From Dastarcus helophoroides (Eukaryota > Arthropoda > Insecta > Coleoptera > Bothrideridae): a stretch of 64,000 bases of DNA. Location: NCBI GenBank assembly GCA_028583605.1, contig CM053326.1, positions 7,448,587-7,512,586 of the forward strand. The letters are read 5' to 3'. The notes below the pieces were generated by a model. That model was given only the letters and a program-made list of their open reading frames with translations. It was not told the origin of the DNA and did not search any database. The translations under genes were made by a program, and so were the position numbers. Positions 33,560 to 45,600 of the stretch are shown one piece after another. Every line of letters starts with the position of its first letter. Position 1 is the first letter of the stretch.

Positions 33560-34480
33560 CAGGAATAATTTAAGTTTCCCGCTCTTGCTCTCACTCTGAC
33601 GCCGCTAGATGGATCCAAGCACTAGGCATTGACCAATAAATTTCCATCCCCGACGATTCACGATCGTCCCCTACCAACGGAAAAACAACACAAGGAGGGT
33701 TGGTCATTAACCGCCCTTGCTCGACTCGATCTCTCTAAGTTCCACCGCCGAACCGAGAACACCTACCCGAGAATTCCGAACACGTGCCTAGTGCTTCGAT
33801 CGTTAATTTGCTTTAAGATTATTTACCCGATTAATCTAATAGTGCCACGGCGAAAACTCTAGCTAAAACTGTAAGTCTGCGCATTTCTTTTTATCCATTT
33901 GTCCGAATTATATATTTGTATCGTGCTGCATTGTCCAATTGTTGTGAATTGTTTATTTTCGTCCTGTGGACCTAACACGACCACGTGCTTGTTAAAAACG
34001 AGCAAGTTCTAGGTGAAATTCGAATTTTATTCGAGTTTCGTCCGAAGAATTAATTCTTATTCTCTTGTCGAGTAATATTTTATATTTCCTTGATTGTAAT
34101 CGTCCCTGGAAGATTTCCTAACCGCGTGCAAACGCCTTAATAGCTAATTCGAGAGTCGGCGACTTGACGCCCCTTTTATTACATTTTGTTTGTTTAGTTG
34201 CACGTGTAGAAACCCGTTAGACGCCATTTTTTAGTATTTACCAGTGACATTGTCTTCTGTGGTTGACACGCAGTGCACCAACTGTTGGTTGACACGCAGT
34301 GCGCCTTCTGTGGCTGACACGCAGTGCTACCATCTATTGGTTGACACGCAGTACACTACTTGACATTTCTCTGGCGCAATCTCGCGTTCATAGACACAAT
34401 TGCATCTGTCACTTGTCTTGTCTATGATACCAACACTCCGTTAGTGACATTTGCAATTTCCCTGTTGGACAGTGTTGCCA
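33560..34480. other. less AT-rich block inside the P element
   Basis: Base composition changes sharply from the surrounding element, and the deleted P copy has no counterpart. A 77-codon ORF (33629-33862) has no recognised domain. It may be a secondary insertion, such as an LTR, or P-element regulatory sequence. I see no clear boundaries or duplication. Confidence 0.35.
34261..34361 (+). repeat. 26-bp tandem repeat, four copies
   Basis: GGTTGACACGCAGTGC-type units begin at 34261, 34287, 34312 and 34339, with variable last ten bases. They lie in the 3' half of the P element and could be transposase or regulator binding sites. Confidence 0.8.
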
Positions 34481-35115
34481 ATAAGCATTTCGAATTATTG
34501 TGTGTGTGTGGAGCGAGTTTTAGCTGAAGTTATCTTCGTATACCCGCTTGTTCCTTTCCTTATCTTCCATTCACTCACCACGCTTTATTTTATTTTATTT
34601 TTAATAATTTATACCGAGTACGGTATAAGTTTAATAATGTATGTACATACAAGTTATTATAAACATTATGTTAATTTTTTACAATTTTGTGCTATTGTTT
34701 GTCATTTTATTTTTTATTTACATTAAAATACTTTATGTGTGTTTCAGAAGTTAATGGTGCTGATATATTTTTGTGTGCATGAACTCCATTATTAATTTCA
34801 TTTTTTTTTACTTTTTCCGGTCTCTAAATTAAAAAAAAAAAGAATTGCTGAAATATTTGGAAATTGCTGATAAATTTGTGGCAGAAGTCAAATTCTGACA
34901 TACAAATGACCATTAGGGTATGCAATTAGAATCTGACTTTTCATACATTTTTTTATTTAATTATATCTACAATTTATTTTCCAAACTACTGGTGCAGAAA
35001 AAATAGCGAAAAAAAAAATAATATTCTTCTCACATCAACAACTGTTGTGTTGAGCTATAACTATTGAAAATTGTTCTATTATTATTCTTTATATTTGAAA
35101 ATAAAAACTATGAAA

Positions 35116-35116
<1 letters not shown>

Positions 35117-35148
<32 letters not shown>
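35117..35148. repeat. (TA)n microsatellite
   Basis: About 16 uninterrupted TA units inside the right end of the P element. Confidence 0.95.
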
Positions 35149-35150
<2 letters not shown>

Positions 35151-35564
35151 ATTTTAACCCTTATAATTTATACATAAAAATTAAATTATATTAGGTTTAG
35201 AATATTGCATTTTATACTCTTTGTGTGACAGAATTAAAAAATTTCAATACACTTTTTTAAACTGAAGTAATTAATCAACCTAGTTTTTTTAAGTATGGAA
35301 GATTTTTCTCATCAGTAATTGGTGATAATTATGCAAAAGTTGCATAATTAATGCCAATTATTGATGTGGTAAAATCTTTTCAACTTGGAATTTTTATTTA
35401 ATTTGAAAAAGTGTTGGAAACTATCGATAATACAGTTTCCTGTGTTACCGGCATTACAGTGTTCTGTTTTTATGGTAATTAGTTCCGTTTTCCACGAGGG
35501 GTGTCCGCTATGCATAGAATCGCACGTAGTTCATACTCTTTCTTAGTTTCTCTATGTAGTGAAT

Positions 35565-36555
35565 GAAAAGAAATGTTAATGTTGCCATCTGTTGGCTTAT
35601 TAATACAGCTATTGAGATGGAAGTAGATAATAATATAACGACATAAATACACTTACATAACAAATAAAAAACTTTCTCATTAAATTTACAATGATCTCAT
35701 CTAAGGTAAATCGATCCGATTCTTAGGATTACTGAATCGTTCATTATAGTTCGATTCTATATATGAGTACGATCTAAAAAATCGACCTTGAGACTTGAAA
35801 AAATCGATTTTTCGATTAATCGATCTCAGGTCGACATCCGTAATATAGGCAACACATTAATCATCAGAATGTTTACTCCTGAAGTCAGCTTTGGTTCTAC
35901 TGATGTTTTTAGTAACTTTTCTAAAGGTTAATTTATTTAATACTTCTACCTTGATGCAGATTTATCTGAAATGAACTAACTATACGTGTCAATAGAGATT
36001 CCTGTAATGGCCAATTCAAAATATGCATACCCCGTGAATCACAAGTGTCAGTATGGGCATCTTGAAAACGACAGGATGGAATTCTCAAATGTGACACTGG
36101 CATCAAACTGATTGATGAAGATCCGTTTACACATTCAAAATTAAAATTTTTCGTATTCATGTCAAAATTGAGTACCATGAAGAATAAAATTGAGTGCCTG
36201 AGTTTTCAAGGACCACAACTGTACAAACTTTTTTCGACGCAAATATATCTGAAAGAAATTTTTAATGACGTTCTCGTTTTATACTCATTTTTCTCTATCT
36301 TCTCTTAAAATTAATTACATCATGAGTTAGAAATCCTGTATAATCATAATATAATTCATCTTATACACCTTGAATATGCGTCTCCCGATTCATTTAATTA
36401 ATTAGGTACTTTTCATTTTACTGTTTTATGCATGTATGTTCGTTTTCAATTTTACTGAGTGTATAGTAGTAGAAGGCTTGCGCAAATGAATAAAATGTTC
36501 ATTTTGAGGCGAAATACTCACAATTGCATTCTTCCTTATTTCAGAGTGATATAAC
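35565..36555. other. intergenic sequence with one arm of a dispersed direct repeat
   Basis: 36078-36226 resembles 37707-37818: shared GGCATCAAACTGATTG, TTTACACATT, GTCAAAATT and TTTTCAAGG-CCACAACTGTAC blocks. It is probably an old dispersed repeat. No gene seen. Confidence 0.4.
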
Positions 36556-36559
36556 GTCG

Positions 36560-36946
36560 AAATTCGCTTATCCGTAGACTAGACATTCTTCCGATGTTGG
36601 AGTTATGGAATCGTAGATAGCGCTCTGTCAGTGCGGAGCGGAATAGGGAACCGCTAACTTTGTCTTGACGGCGTACGCAGTCGCGTTTCTGTCTTTGTTT
36701 CGAGAATTTATGGAAACTTGAAAATTTTATTTATCTAGTTATTTTGAGTATGTTCGGTTGGATTTTTCAAGGTGTTTGTGCCCTCAGTTATGTCGGACGT
36801 TCGGTATTAATGTGACAAATCATGCTAGTGAGGTTTTATTCATTTTGATGATAGTCTTATTATTTAAAGTTACGGAAAGGCCTTAAGGTGACTTTATTTT
36901 GTGTGCCTCGTCAAAAGCGGTCATCTCCCAGCGAAAGCGTAAGTTT
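36560..36946 (+). promoter_or_regulatory. possible promoter and non-coding first exon
   Basis: This island is less AT-rich. It has CTGTCAGTGCGGAGCGG (TCAGT-type initiator) and is free of satellite words. It ends at a strong donor-like sequence AAAGC|GTAAGTTT near 36936. This resembles an insect 5'-UTR exon whose coding exons would lie far downstream on the plus strand. No coding exon that could belong to it was found in the window. Confidence 0.25.
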
Positions 36947-36949
36947 ATA

Positions 36950-38930
36950 TTATTTTTCGAGTTAACCGAACGCTATTTCTGACATTTTGTGTACGTAAAA
37001 GAATTGCAGGAACAGTTATTAACATAAATTTGTCACGTCTTGTAAACACAGTTATTTTGTTAACCTAAAAACAGCATTTTACGATATGCGGTTTAAAGTC
37101 CTTTTCGTCGACTGTATTGAATAATTTCAGTTGATATTTGAAGAAATTTAAAACTACGGCTTTATTTAACTGAAATTTATATGCCTCCGAGGGTTTATTA
37201 GTTCATCTTGTTATTCTTATTGGATGTTTCCGGTATTCTTAAGTAAGAATTATGCAGGAGCATTGTTTTAATAAGATCGTGTTATGTAGATTTTGTCACT
37301 GAATCTTTTCGATCTTCGCATCTATTGTGGAATGTTTTAAATGCACTTTTATGCTGGGTGGACATTTTATTTGTTTTTATAACATTAAAAATTAACAATA
37401 ACCTACAGTTGTGGCTCTTGAAAACTCGAATACTTACAATAAGTTTTAGCGTTGTAAACTGGAAATCTGACTTTTGTAAACGTCAAACGTCATTCAAACG
37501 ATTCATTGGCGTAGAATACAAAATCTATTGCAAAATTAGTATGTTAAAAAAATTTTTAATAAAATTAAAGATATCGATGCAGATGCAAGAGTTACTCTAG
37601 TACTCTAGTCACGGAAAACTATTTTCTTCGGTCTCAAGCTAATTGTAATAAGAGTTTCAAAGCCCGGTAATTGTCCTATTTAAAAAAATAACACGACTAT
37701 GGATTTGTCAAAAGTAACGCCGGCATCAAACTGATTGCTCTGATTTACACATTAAAAATTTTTGATATCAGCGTCAAAATTCGGTATCAGTGTGAGTTTT
37801 CAAGGGCCACAACTGTACATAATTTGTGAAAACATCACCAATAAGAAAATTTTATTTAATTTTCCACAAATGTAAGTATTGGAATGTTCTGTGTCACTAC
37901 TGTTTTTGCATGAAATACATAATAGACAAATCCACATTGCTACTACCATTTACTAAAATGTGTCAAACGTGTCTATGTAATTAGAAGTATTTGGATGTCA
38001 GCCAGGAATTTGTATGTATAAATCGTTTAAAACATTAATAATTTATGTGTGTAACTACGATTTACAGAGTTTTTGATGTGCCAAACATCAATTTGTATGC
38101 AAAAAAGTGATTAGAAAATTACTTGTAGAAGTTATATCGTAAGTGTGATGTATGTATCTTTCAAGTGACACTTGATGACTTATGGTTGACGCTACGAATA
38201 ATAAATATACGAGGAGCACAATCACCAAAAATTATGTACCGATTTTCGTATTGATTTCCCCCAAAACATATTCTTTCCCCTTGACCGGTAAATACAATGA
38301 GATTTAACAAAAAGACTAATAATTGTAAATGTCAAAATCGAATAATTTTTGACATTTGTTTGGGGAAATTGGAAATGCCAACCTAAATGTCAAATTATGA
38401 CATCCGCTCCAGTAGCGGAGATTACATTTATTTGGTGAAATAAACTACATTGATTATTCAAAGGATGAAATCTTAGTTGTTAGTTATATTTACATTTAAC
38501 AAGTTGTAATTAAGTGTGGCAGAAAAATAAAATAATTATTACATTCTGGTACACTGCTTCAGATTTAATAATCAGTGTAGATAGTTTTTTGTAACCTAGG
38601 ACATTTTTTTTCATGTAATATCTTCCATGTGAATATTTTGTCTCTCTGCCACAAGTCATAGCACAACCTTGACAATTATAAAGTTTTATTTAAAATTCTT
38701 TTCCAGAGATTTTGCGCGTTTTTTAGCTTTTAATTTTATCTTCGAAATTTCAATTTTCATCTCGATTTTTTTTTTCTGCAGATTAGAATTTTAACCACAA
38801 AACTTTGACTTTGATTTCAAAGTTTTAAATTTCTATTTAAGTTTTCGATTTAGTAATCTTGCCTTTTTTTCTAAACATGTCGCTTTGTCTTCAAATTTTA
38901 CTGCTAAACTCGAATCAAAATTCGATTCAA
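36950..38930. other. intergenic sequence, no gene seen
   Basis: Contains the second arm (37707-37818) of the dispersed repeat at 36078-36226 and a small hairpin CCGCTCCAGTAGCGG near 38406. No coding region supported. Confidence 0.4.
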
Positions 38931-38934
38931 TGTG

Positions 38935-39900
38935 TTGTCATGGAGGATTTTGATTAAAATAATTTTGTACTCTTGGAGAACCTTAGGCAAAATAATATTA
39001 TATTAAAAAGTTGGGTATTTGGTGGTTCATCAGTATTGCAATTGTTTTCCCATGAAATTTTCTCTAAAATTCGCAAATGATGACATAATCAAAATGATTT
39101 TGTACTCGTGGAGGACCATTGGCAAAACGATATTATGTTAAAAACTTTGGTATTTGGTGGTTCATCACTATTGCTCTTGTTTTCCCATGAAATCCTCTCT
39201 AAAGTTCGCAAATGTCGTCATGGAGTATCGTGATCAAAATAATTTTGAGCAAAAACATTGGACATTTGGTAGTTCATCAGTATTTCAATTGTTTTGCCGC
39301 CAAACCTTCCTTTCTGGGGAAATCTTAGGCAAAATAGTGTTATGTTAAAAACTGGGTATTTGGTGATTTATCTGGCAGTTGCTTTCCCTTGTAATATCTA
39401 AAATTTGCAAAGACTCGCAGAGGATTCTGATCAAAATTTCGGGCCAACATCTTATGCTAAGTGTGGCGCAATTGTTAGGTCACGACAATTCTTTGAAACT
39501 TAAAAATCTACTCTTGGAGGACCATAAGCACAATGATATTATGATTAAAGTTTAGAGTTTGGTTATTCATCAGAATTGCAATTGTTTTCCCATCAAATCT
39601 TCTCTAAAATTCACAAAAGTTGTCAGTGGAGGATCTTGAATCAAAATAATTTTGACCAAAAACGTTGGCCATTTGATAGTTCATCAGTATTTGATTTGTT
39701 TTGCCGCGAACCCTCCCCTTCTGGTGGAATCACAAGGTAAAATAATGTTATGTTAAAAAATGGGTATTTGATGCTTCTTTTGGCAGTGGTTTTGCGATGT
39801 AATTTCTAAAATCGGGAAAAGATCTCACAGACGACCCTGATCAAAATTTTTAGGCCAACATCTTGGGGTAATTTGGCACAATTCTTAGGTTATTTTGAGC
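38935..39900 (+). repeat. tandem repeat array, ~150-bp subunits in ~400-bp units
   Basis: Words such as GGTATTTGGTGGTTCATCA, TGTTTTCCCATGAAAT, CTCTAAAATTCGCAAA and AAAATAATTTTG recur in order. A larger period is visible. The TTTTGCCGC...TTCTGG...GGCAAAATA...TATGTTAAAAA...GGGCCAACATCTT series occurs at about 39290-39460 and again at about 39700-39880. The sequence is different from the TCGAAATTT satellites. Confidence 0.75.
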
Positions 39901-39917
39901 AAACGTTGCCCCTAAGG

Positions 39918-40375
39918 CACGGATAGCTTTCTCATGCCTAAATGTTGATTCAATATGTGACTAAACACGTTCTTTTAACATATTCATATCCTCTGCTATC
40001 TCTCTCACTTTAATTCGAGGATCGTTTAGCATAATTTGGTGCATTTTAGCAACGTTATCGTTAGTGGTTGAAGTTTTTGGACGTCTTGAACGTTCATCGT
40101 CTCCCAAGCTGGTACGGCCACGTTTAAATTCAGTTGCATCAAAATGTCACTGTGGGAAATGATTTAATGACAGCTCGATATTCGATTTTTTCCGTTTTCA
40201 CAAAAATACTCGCATCGACTCACTGAAACGATCGTCAAATAGCAACTGCACGTCGAAAATGGCTGAACTTTTGGTGAGTACCTGTCAAAACATGCACAAC
40301 TACATTCCCTAGCCTTTATTGACCAGTGCTGCCGTCATCACGTTAAGGTCGGAAACTTTTCAGACTATCCTCGTA
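39918..40375 (-). pseudogene. mariner transposase 5' fragment with one terminal repeat
   Basis: The minus strand starts at a mariner-type terminus, TACGAGGATAGTCTGAAAAG. It then encodes the N-terminal half of a mariner transposase in broken frames: GRTSLGDDERS, PKTSTTNDNVAKMHQIMLND, IKVREIAEDMNM and a degraded end resembling the LGMRK motif. A stop interrupts it and the catalytic DDD region and other terminus are missing. It is a dead 3'-truncated copy, from a different mariner lineage than the one at 61.5 kb. Confidence 0.75.
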
Positions 40376-42399
40376 TAAATAAGAAAAAGTCGAAATTTAA
40401 AAAATCAGAAATTTAAAAAGGCTGAAAATTTCCAAAGAGTAAAAGTGGGAGGTGTTCAAATTAAAAATTCATCAACTCTGCTGCGAATTTAAAGTCTAAA
40501 TTTACAAATAATTCTAAATATCTGGATTCAAACATTTTTGAAAGGAATTCATGAGGTTAAGAATTTTATAGTTGTGTCAAAAAAATGTTTTTCAAAAGTA
40601 AACAATTTCATTTATTTAAGTAATACGTAATTTAAATATGTTATAAACAGGGGTCACTAAGCTAAAATAAAATTTTTTGTGTAATTCAAGACGAGTCAAT
40701 AAGGATCTCAAAGTGAAAGAGTAGTTTAACTCAAAAGTTTAACTAATTTTGTTGTCAAAAATTCCTCTCGCCTAGTTGAGATTTCAGAGGGAGCTGAAGC
40801 CCACTTAGTCTTCCTCATGACTCCTACGCATGTATGGAGCTTGGGGAGGAAGTAAATTTAATATACCAACTTGAATTGCCGTTCTATCAAGATAAAAAAA
40901 ATAGGGAGTCCTAGATTGCCGACAGAAGTGAAAACTAGGAAATAACAGTGTCTGCGTAGTGTACTAATAGTGCATTAATAAACAAGTTAGAATATTGGAA
41001 ATATTTTAAAATAAATGCTATCAAACTAACCTACCTTTGGATGCTTGTTGTAAGGTGGAAACAAATCTAATATTTATTAACAATGAAATACACTTATAAA
41101 CTACAATATTTATTTATTATACGTAATGTTTAACATCTTATTAGTAGTGCCATCTGTTATCTCTGGAGTACAAGAATACAACATTTTTCTTATTTTTAAT
41201 ACACTAACATATATTAAATTTGGTTATAAAACAATACATTCTCGAATGACTTGATAGCACGTGACGGTGGCGTGTGATAGTGACCCGAAACCATAAAATT
41301 ACCCCCTACCCAAAATGGCTCAATGCGCACAAAGAAGTTTTCACTTCAAAAAGAAATTCGAAAATTCATTTCATTAAAAACTTTTATTGAACACGTAATG
41401 CAATGCAACCGGTAGGAACGCCCCTGATATTTTAAAATAATACCATCAATTACTCAAGTTTTACTAACTTCCTTGTATTTTAAGTAGAAGTTATTACAGT
41501 ACGTAGTCACATTGAATTTGCGATAAGACTCATTCGGTGAGTAGGTACGTCAAGTTTAAAAACTAGAACGTAAAATGTGGAATTCAGAATAAATTATGTT
41601 GTACAGGATGAAGGGCTGTAGCACAGCTTTTTTATGAGTCGAGGCTTTTTAAATTAACCAGCAAACAACCAACATCTGCAATAGCTCCGTCTTTATCTGG
41701 CCGTTCCAGAGGAATTACTAATTCAATCAATTTCCAGGGAAACCCATTTAGTAATGTTGTTGCTGCAATATTTTGGATATTTTTTAGAGTGTTTTGTGGG
41801 TGGTATGTCATTTTTTATAGTTTCATCAGCTTAATTATTTATTCATTTGATGAATCTATAAATATAATGATCTAAAGTGAGAAAGTTCGTACAGAAATGA
41901 AAACTGCTATTAAAGTGTATTTTTTTTTTGAAGAACTACATACTGAAAATATGTTAAGTTGATATTGTGTACAAAACTTTCTATTAACATTCGCATTATT
42001 GTTTTCCATTTCCTCCTATTGTTTGACGTAATGACTTTTAAAACAATGCACATATAACACAAGAACATCTGAAAAATGGGTATCGCTGATAAATTTTATT
42101 TCAACATCGTTTATTACCATACATTCTCGGTGATATACCAATAATATATCCCTGTATATTATCTGTGTTTAAATACTGATACGAGTTTAAAGGAAGCTGA
42201 TAATTACTGAATACGTGTATATTATCATGGGCCTTGAAATCAAACTTTGTTGTCCTTGCAATAGGTCCGTCAAGAGGGGAGCAAAGGGGACAAATGCCCC
42301 AGAACCCGCGCTTTATGGAGCCCCGTTGAGCTGCCATATTGGTTGTTCGTGAATTACAAAATTGGTCAAGCCTCCTTTGCCCCAAAATTCAATAATTAA
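40376..42399. other. intergenic sequence, no gene seen
   Basis: No supported coding region. A GC-richer stretch at 42235-42395 (AGGGGAGCAAAGGGGACAAA and matching C-rich words) looks like a fragment of a dispersed transposon. Confidence 0.4.
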
Positions 42400-42404
42400 T
42401 ATAC

Positions 42405-42500
42405 AAAACTTGTCCTCTGAAACCAAGAAAGATTAAAAAACACAACAAAGGTTTCTCTAATGCGTTTCGACAGCCAAGCTATCATCTTCAGAGAGATACT
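42405..42500 (-). mobile_element. Penelope-like element family B, copy B4 fragment
   Basis: It carries the CTGAAACCAAGAAAGATTAA block and a hammerhead-like core at 42454..42495 (minus). The core has stem I CTCT/AGAG, CTGAAGA plus T, stem II GATAG with CTGTC (one G-T pair), and GAAAC. The one-sided tail of other copies is missing. Confidence 0.55.
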
Positions 42501-42639
42501 TCAACGTCAAAAGTCCGATTTTTTAATGCAAATTTTAAATTGTGTGTGCTCTTTTTCCGATAATTCCATTAGATTTTAAATTGGAAAATTATTCTCATTT
42601 TCGATTTTTTTTGAAACATTTCAGCTTAAATTAAAAAAA

Positions 42640-45600
42640 AATACTTCATTTTAAAATGCCTGCTTTAAAATAGCAATTCAAAACGTCACATCCGTCAAAA
42701 AAATTAGAAATTTTCAGGAGAAGGGGAATTTTTCAAAAAGACGAATTTACCAAAAATTCGAAGTGTCGAAGCAAAAGTTATAATTTCGAAAAGGGGTTGA
42801 ACATTTCAAAAAAGTCGAAATTTTGGGAAAAAACGAAATTGCGGAAATGTAGAAATTTTCAAAACAGGTCAAATTTTGGAGAATGTGGAATTTTTTAAAA
42901 TAAATCGGAATATTTGAATTTTGAATTTTCAAAACAAGCCGAAAAAAAATCAAGACTTCGAGGCAAAGTTGAAATGTCAATGACAGAAGGTCAAAATTTT
43001 GAGAAAACGTGAACATTCCTAAGAAAAAATAGGACATAATAAAAATCGAAGTTTGGAAAATATACAACTTCAAAAAAATGTCAAAACTTTAAAAAAAAAC
43101 GTAAATTAAAAAAAGTCAAATTTACATGAAAGTCGAGAATTCGATCGAAAAAAATCGAAATTTTTTAAAAACTCGAATCTCGAAAAAATCGAAATTTTTG
43201 AAAAACTCGAATCTATATTTTTTCAGAACTTAGAGAAACTGGTTAAAGTTTTGAACAAAGGTCGAATTTTTCAAAGAAGTGTAATTTTGGAAAAATGTTG
43301 AAGTTTTGAAAAAAAAAAAATTTCAAAATAATCGAATTTATGAAAATAAATTTTTTTTAGAGGGTCGAAATTTTGAGAAAAGGGGAACATTTTTTGTCAG
43401 GGTTTGCAAAAAAGTTGAAATGTTGAAAAACAGTCGAATAGTCAAAATTTTTAAAAATGTAATTTTCAAAAATTCAGATCTTGAGATAAAGTCAAAATCT
43501 TGAAAAAAGTGGCAACTTTCAAAAAAATTAAATTGTTAAAAATAACTGAAATTTTTAAAGTCAAATGGTCAAAAAAAATAGTCAACATTTTTTTTTTAAA
43601 GTCTTGTTTACGTAAAAGTCGAGACTTCGATCGAAAAAATCGAAATTTTTGAAAAACTCGAATCCTTATTTTTTCAGAATTTTGAACAAAGGTCGAAATT
43701 TCCAAAGAAGTGTAAATTTTGGGAAAATATTGAAGTTAAAAAAAATATTTTAAAATAATCGAATTAAAAAAAAACTTTTTAGAGGGTTGAACTTTTGAGA
43801 AAAGATGAATATTTTTTGTTAGGATTTGCAAAAAAAGCAGACATTTTTAAAAACAATCGATAAGTCAATTTTTAAAAAAATGTCATTTTCAAAGTCAAAA
43901 TCTTGAGATAAAGTCAAAATCTTGAAAAAAGTGGAGATTATCAAAAAATTCAAATTGTTAAAAATAACTGAAATTTTTAAAGTCAAATTTACAAAAAGTC
44001 AGAATTTTTAAAAAGAACAGAAAGTCAAAGTTTACCTAAAAGTCGAGACTTCGATCCAAAAAATCGAAATATTTGAAAAGTTCGAATCTGTATTTTTTTT
44101 TAAATTCAGAGAAAATGGACAAAATTTTGAACAAAGGTCGAAATTTTCAAAGTGTAATTTTTAGAAAAATAAAGTTTTGAAAAAAAAAATTTCAAGATAA
44201 TCGAATTTTCAAAAAAAAAAATATTTAGAGGGTCGAAATTTTGAGGAAAGGTGAACATTTTTTGGGCGCATTTGCAAAAAAAGTAGTAATGTTCAAAAAC
44301 AATCGATAAGTCAATTTTTAAAAAAATGTCATCTTCAAAAAGTTAAAATCTTGAGATAAATTCAAAATCTTAAAAATGTGGACATTTTAAAAAAATTCAA
44401 ATTGTTAAAAATAACTGAAATTTTTAGTCTAATTTACAAAAAAAAATTCTTAAAATGAACCAAAAGTCAAATTTACATAAAAGTCGAGACTTCGATCGAA
44501 AAAAAATCAAAATTTTTGAAAAACTCGAATCTATATTTTTCCAGAAAATGGTCGAAATTTCCAAAGAAGTGTAAATTTTGGAAAAATGTTGAAGTTAAAA
44601 AATATATTTCAAAATAATCGAATTGACAAAAAATTTTTTTTAGAAGATTGAAATTTTGAGAAGAGGTTAACATTTTTGGTCAGGATTTGCAACAAAAGTC
44701 GAAATTTTCAAAAACAATCGACAAGTCAATTTTTCAAAAAGTCAAAATCTTGAAAAAAGCGGAGATTTTCAAAAAATTTAAATTGTTAAAAATAACTGAA
44801 ATTTTTAAAGTCAAATTTACAAAATAAAAGTCAATATTTTTAAAAAGAATAAAAGTCAAATTTACATATAAGTCGAGACTTCGGTCGGAAAAATTGAAAT
44901 TTTTGAAAAACTCGAATCTATATTTTTTTCACAACTTAGAGAAAATGGTAAAAATTTTCAACAAAAGTCGAAATTTTCAAAGAAGTGTAAATTTTGGATA
45001 AATGTTGAAGTTAAAAAAAATATTTCAAAATAAACGAATTGACAAAAAAAATTTTTTATAGGGTTAAAATTTTGAGAAGAGGTCAACATTTTTTGTCAGG
45101 ATTTGCAACACAAGTCGAAATTTTCAAAAACAATCGAAAAGTCTATTTTTAAAAAAATGTTCTTTTCAAAATGTCAAAATCTTGTGATAAAGTCAAAATC
45201 TTGAAAAAAGTGGAGATTTTCAAAAATTCAAATAGTTAAAAATATGAAATGAAATTTTTAAAGTCAAATTTACAAAAAAAAAAGTCAAACATCAGGATTT
45301 GCAAAAAAGTTGAAATTTTCAAAAACAATCGAAGTCAAATTTTTTTAAAATGTTATTTGAAAAGGTCAAACTCTTGAGATAAAGTCAAAATCTTGAAAAA
45401 AGTGGAGACCTTCAAAAAATTCAAATTGTTAAAAATAACTGAAATTTTTAGTCAAATTTACAAAAAAAGTCAAAATTCTTAAAAAGAACCAAAAGTCAAA
45501 TTTACATAAAAGTCGAGACTTCGATCGAAAAAAAATCAAAATTTTTGAAAAACTCGAATCTATATTTTTTTAGAACTTAGAGAAAAAGATTTTGAACAAA

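Larger units (their letters stand above)
30173..35556 (+). mobile_element. P element (THAP-transposase superfamily), 5.38 kb
   Basis: It is flanked by the exact 8-bp duplication TAGTGAAT at 30165-30172 and 35557-35564, the target-duplication length of P elements. The left terminus is CAGAGACTATACAGG. The right terminus, read inward, is CATAGAGAAACTAAG, so terminal inverted repeats are short and imperfect (CAnAGA). It carries one long transposase ORF. The 2.2 kb after the ORF contain a less AT-rich block, a 26-bp tandem repeat and a TA microsatellite. Related ends at 21392-23210 show the family has moved here before. The intact duplication indicates a fairly recent insertion. Confidence 0.85.

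Noticed and set aside
33629..33862. 77-codon ORF in the foreign block of the P element
   Set aside because: No domain and no evidence of splicing to the transposase.
35700..35850. ATCGAT-rich stretch resembling 23565-23660 inverted
   Set aside because: Similarity is patchy and boundaries are not visible; not strong enough to call an element.
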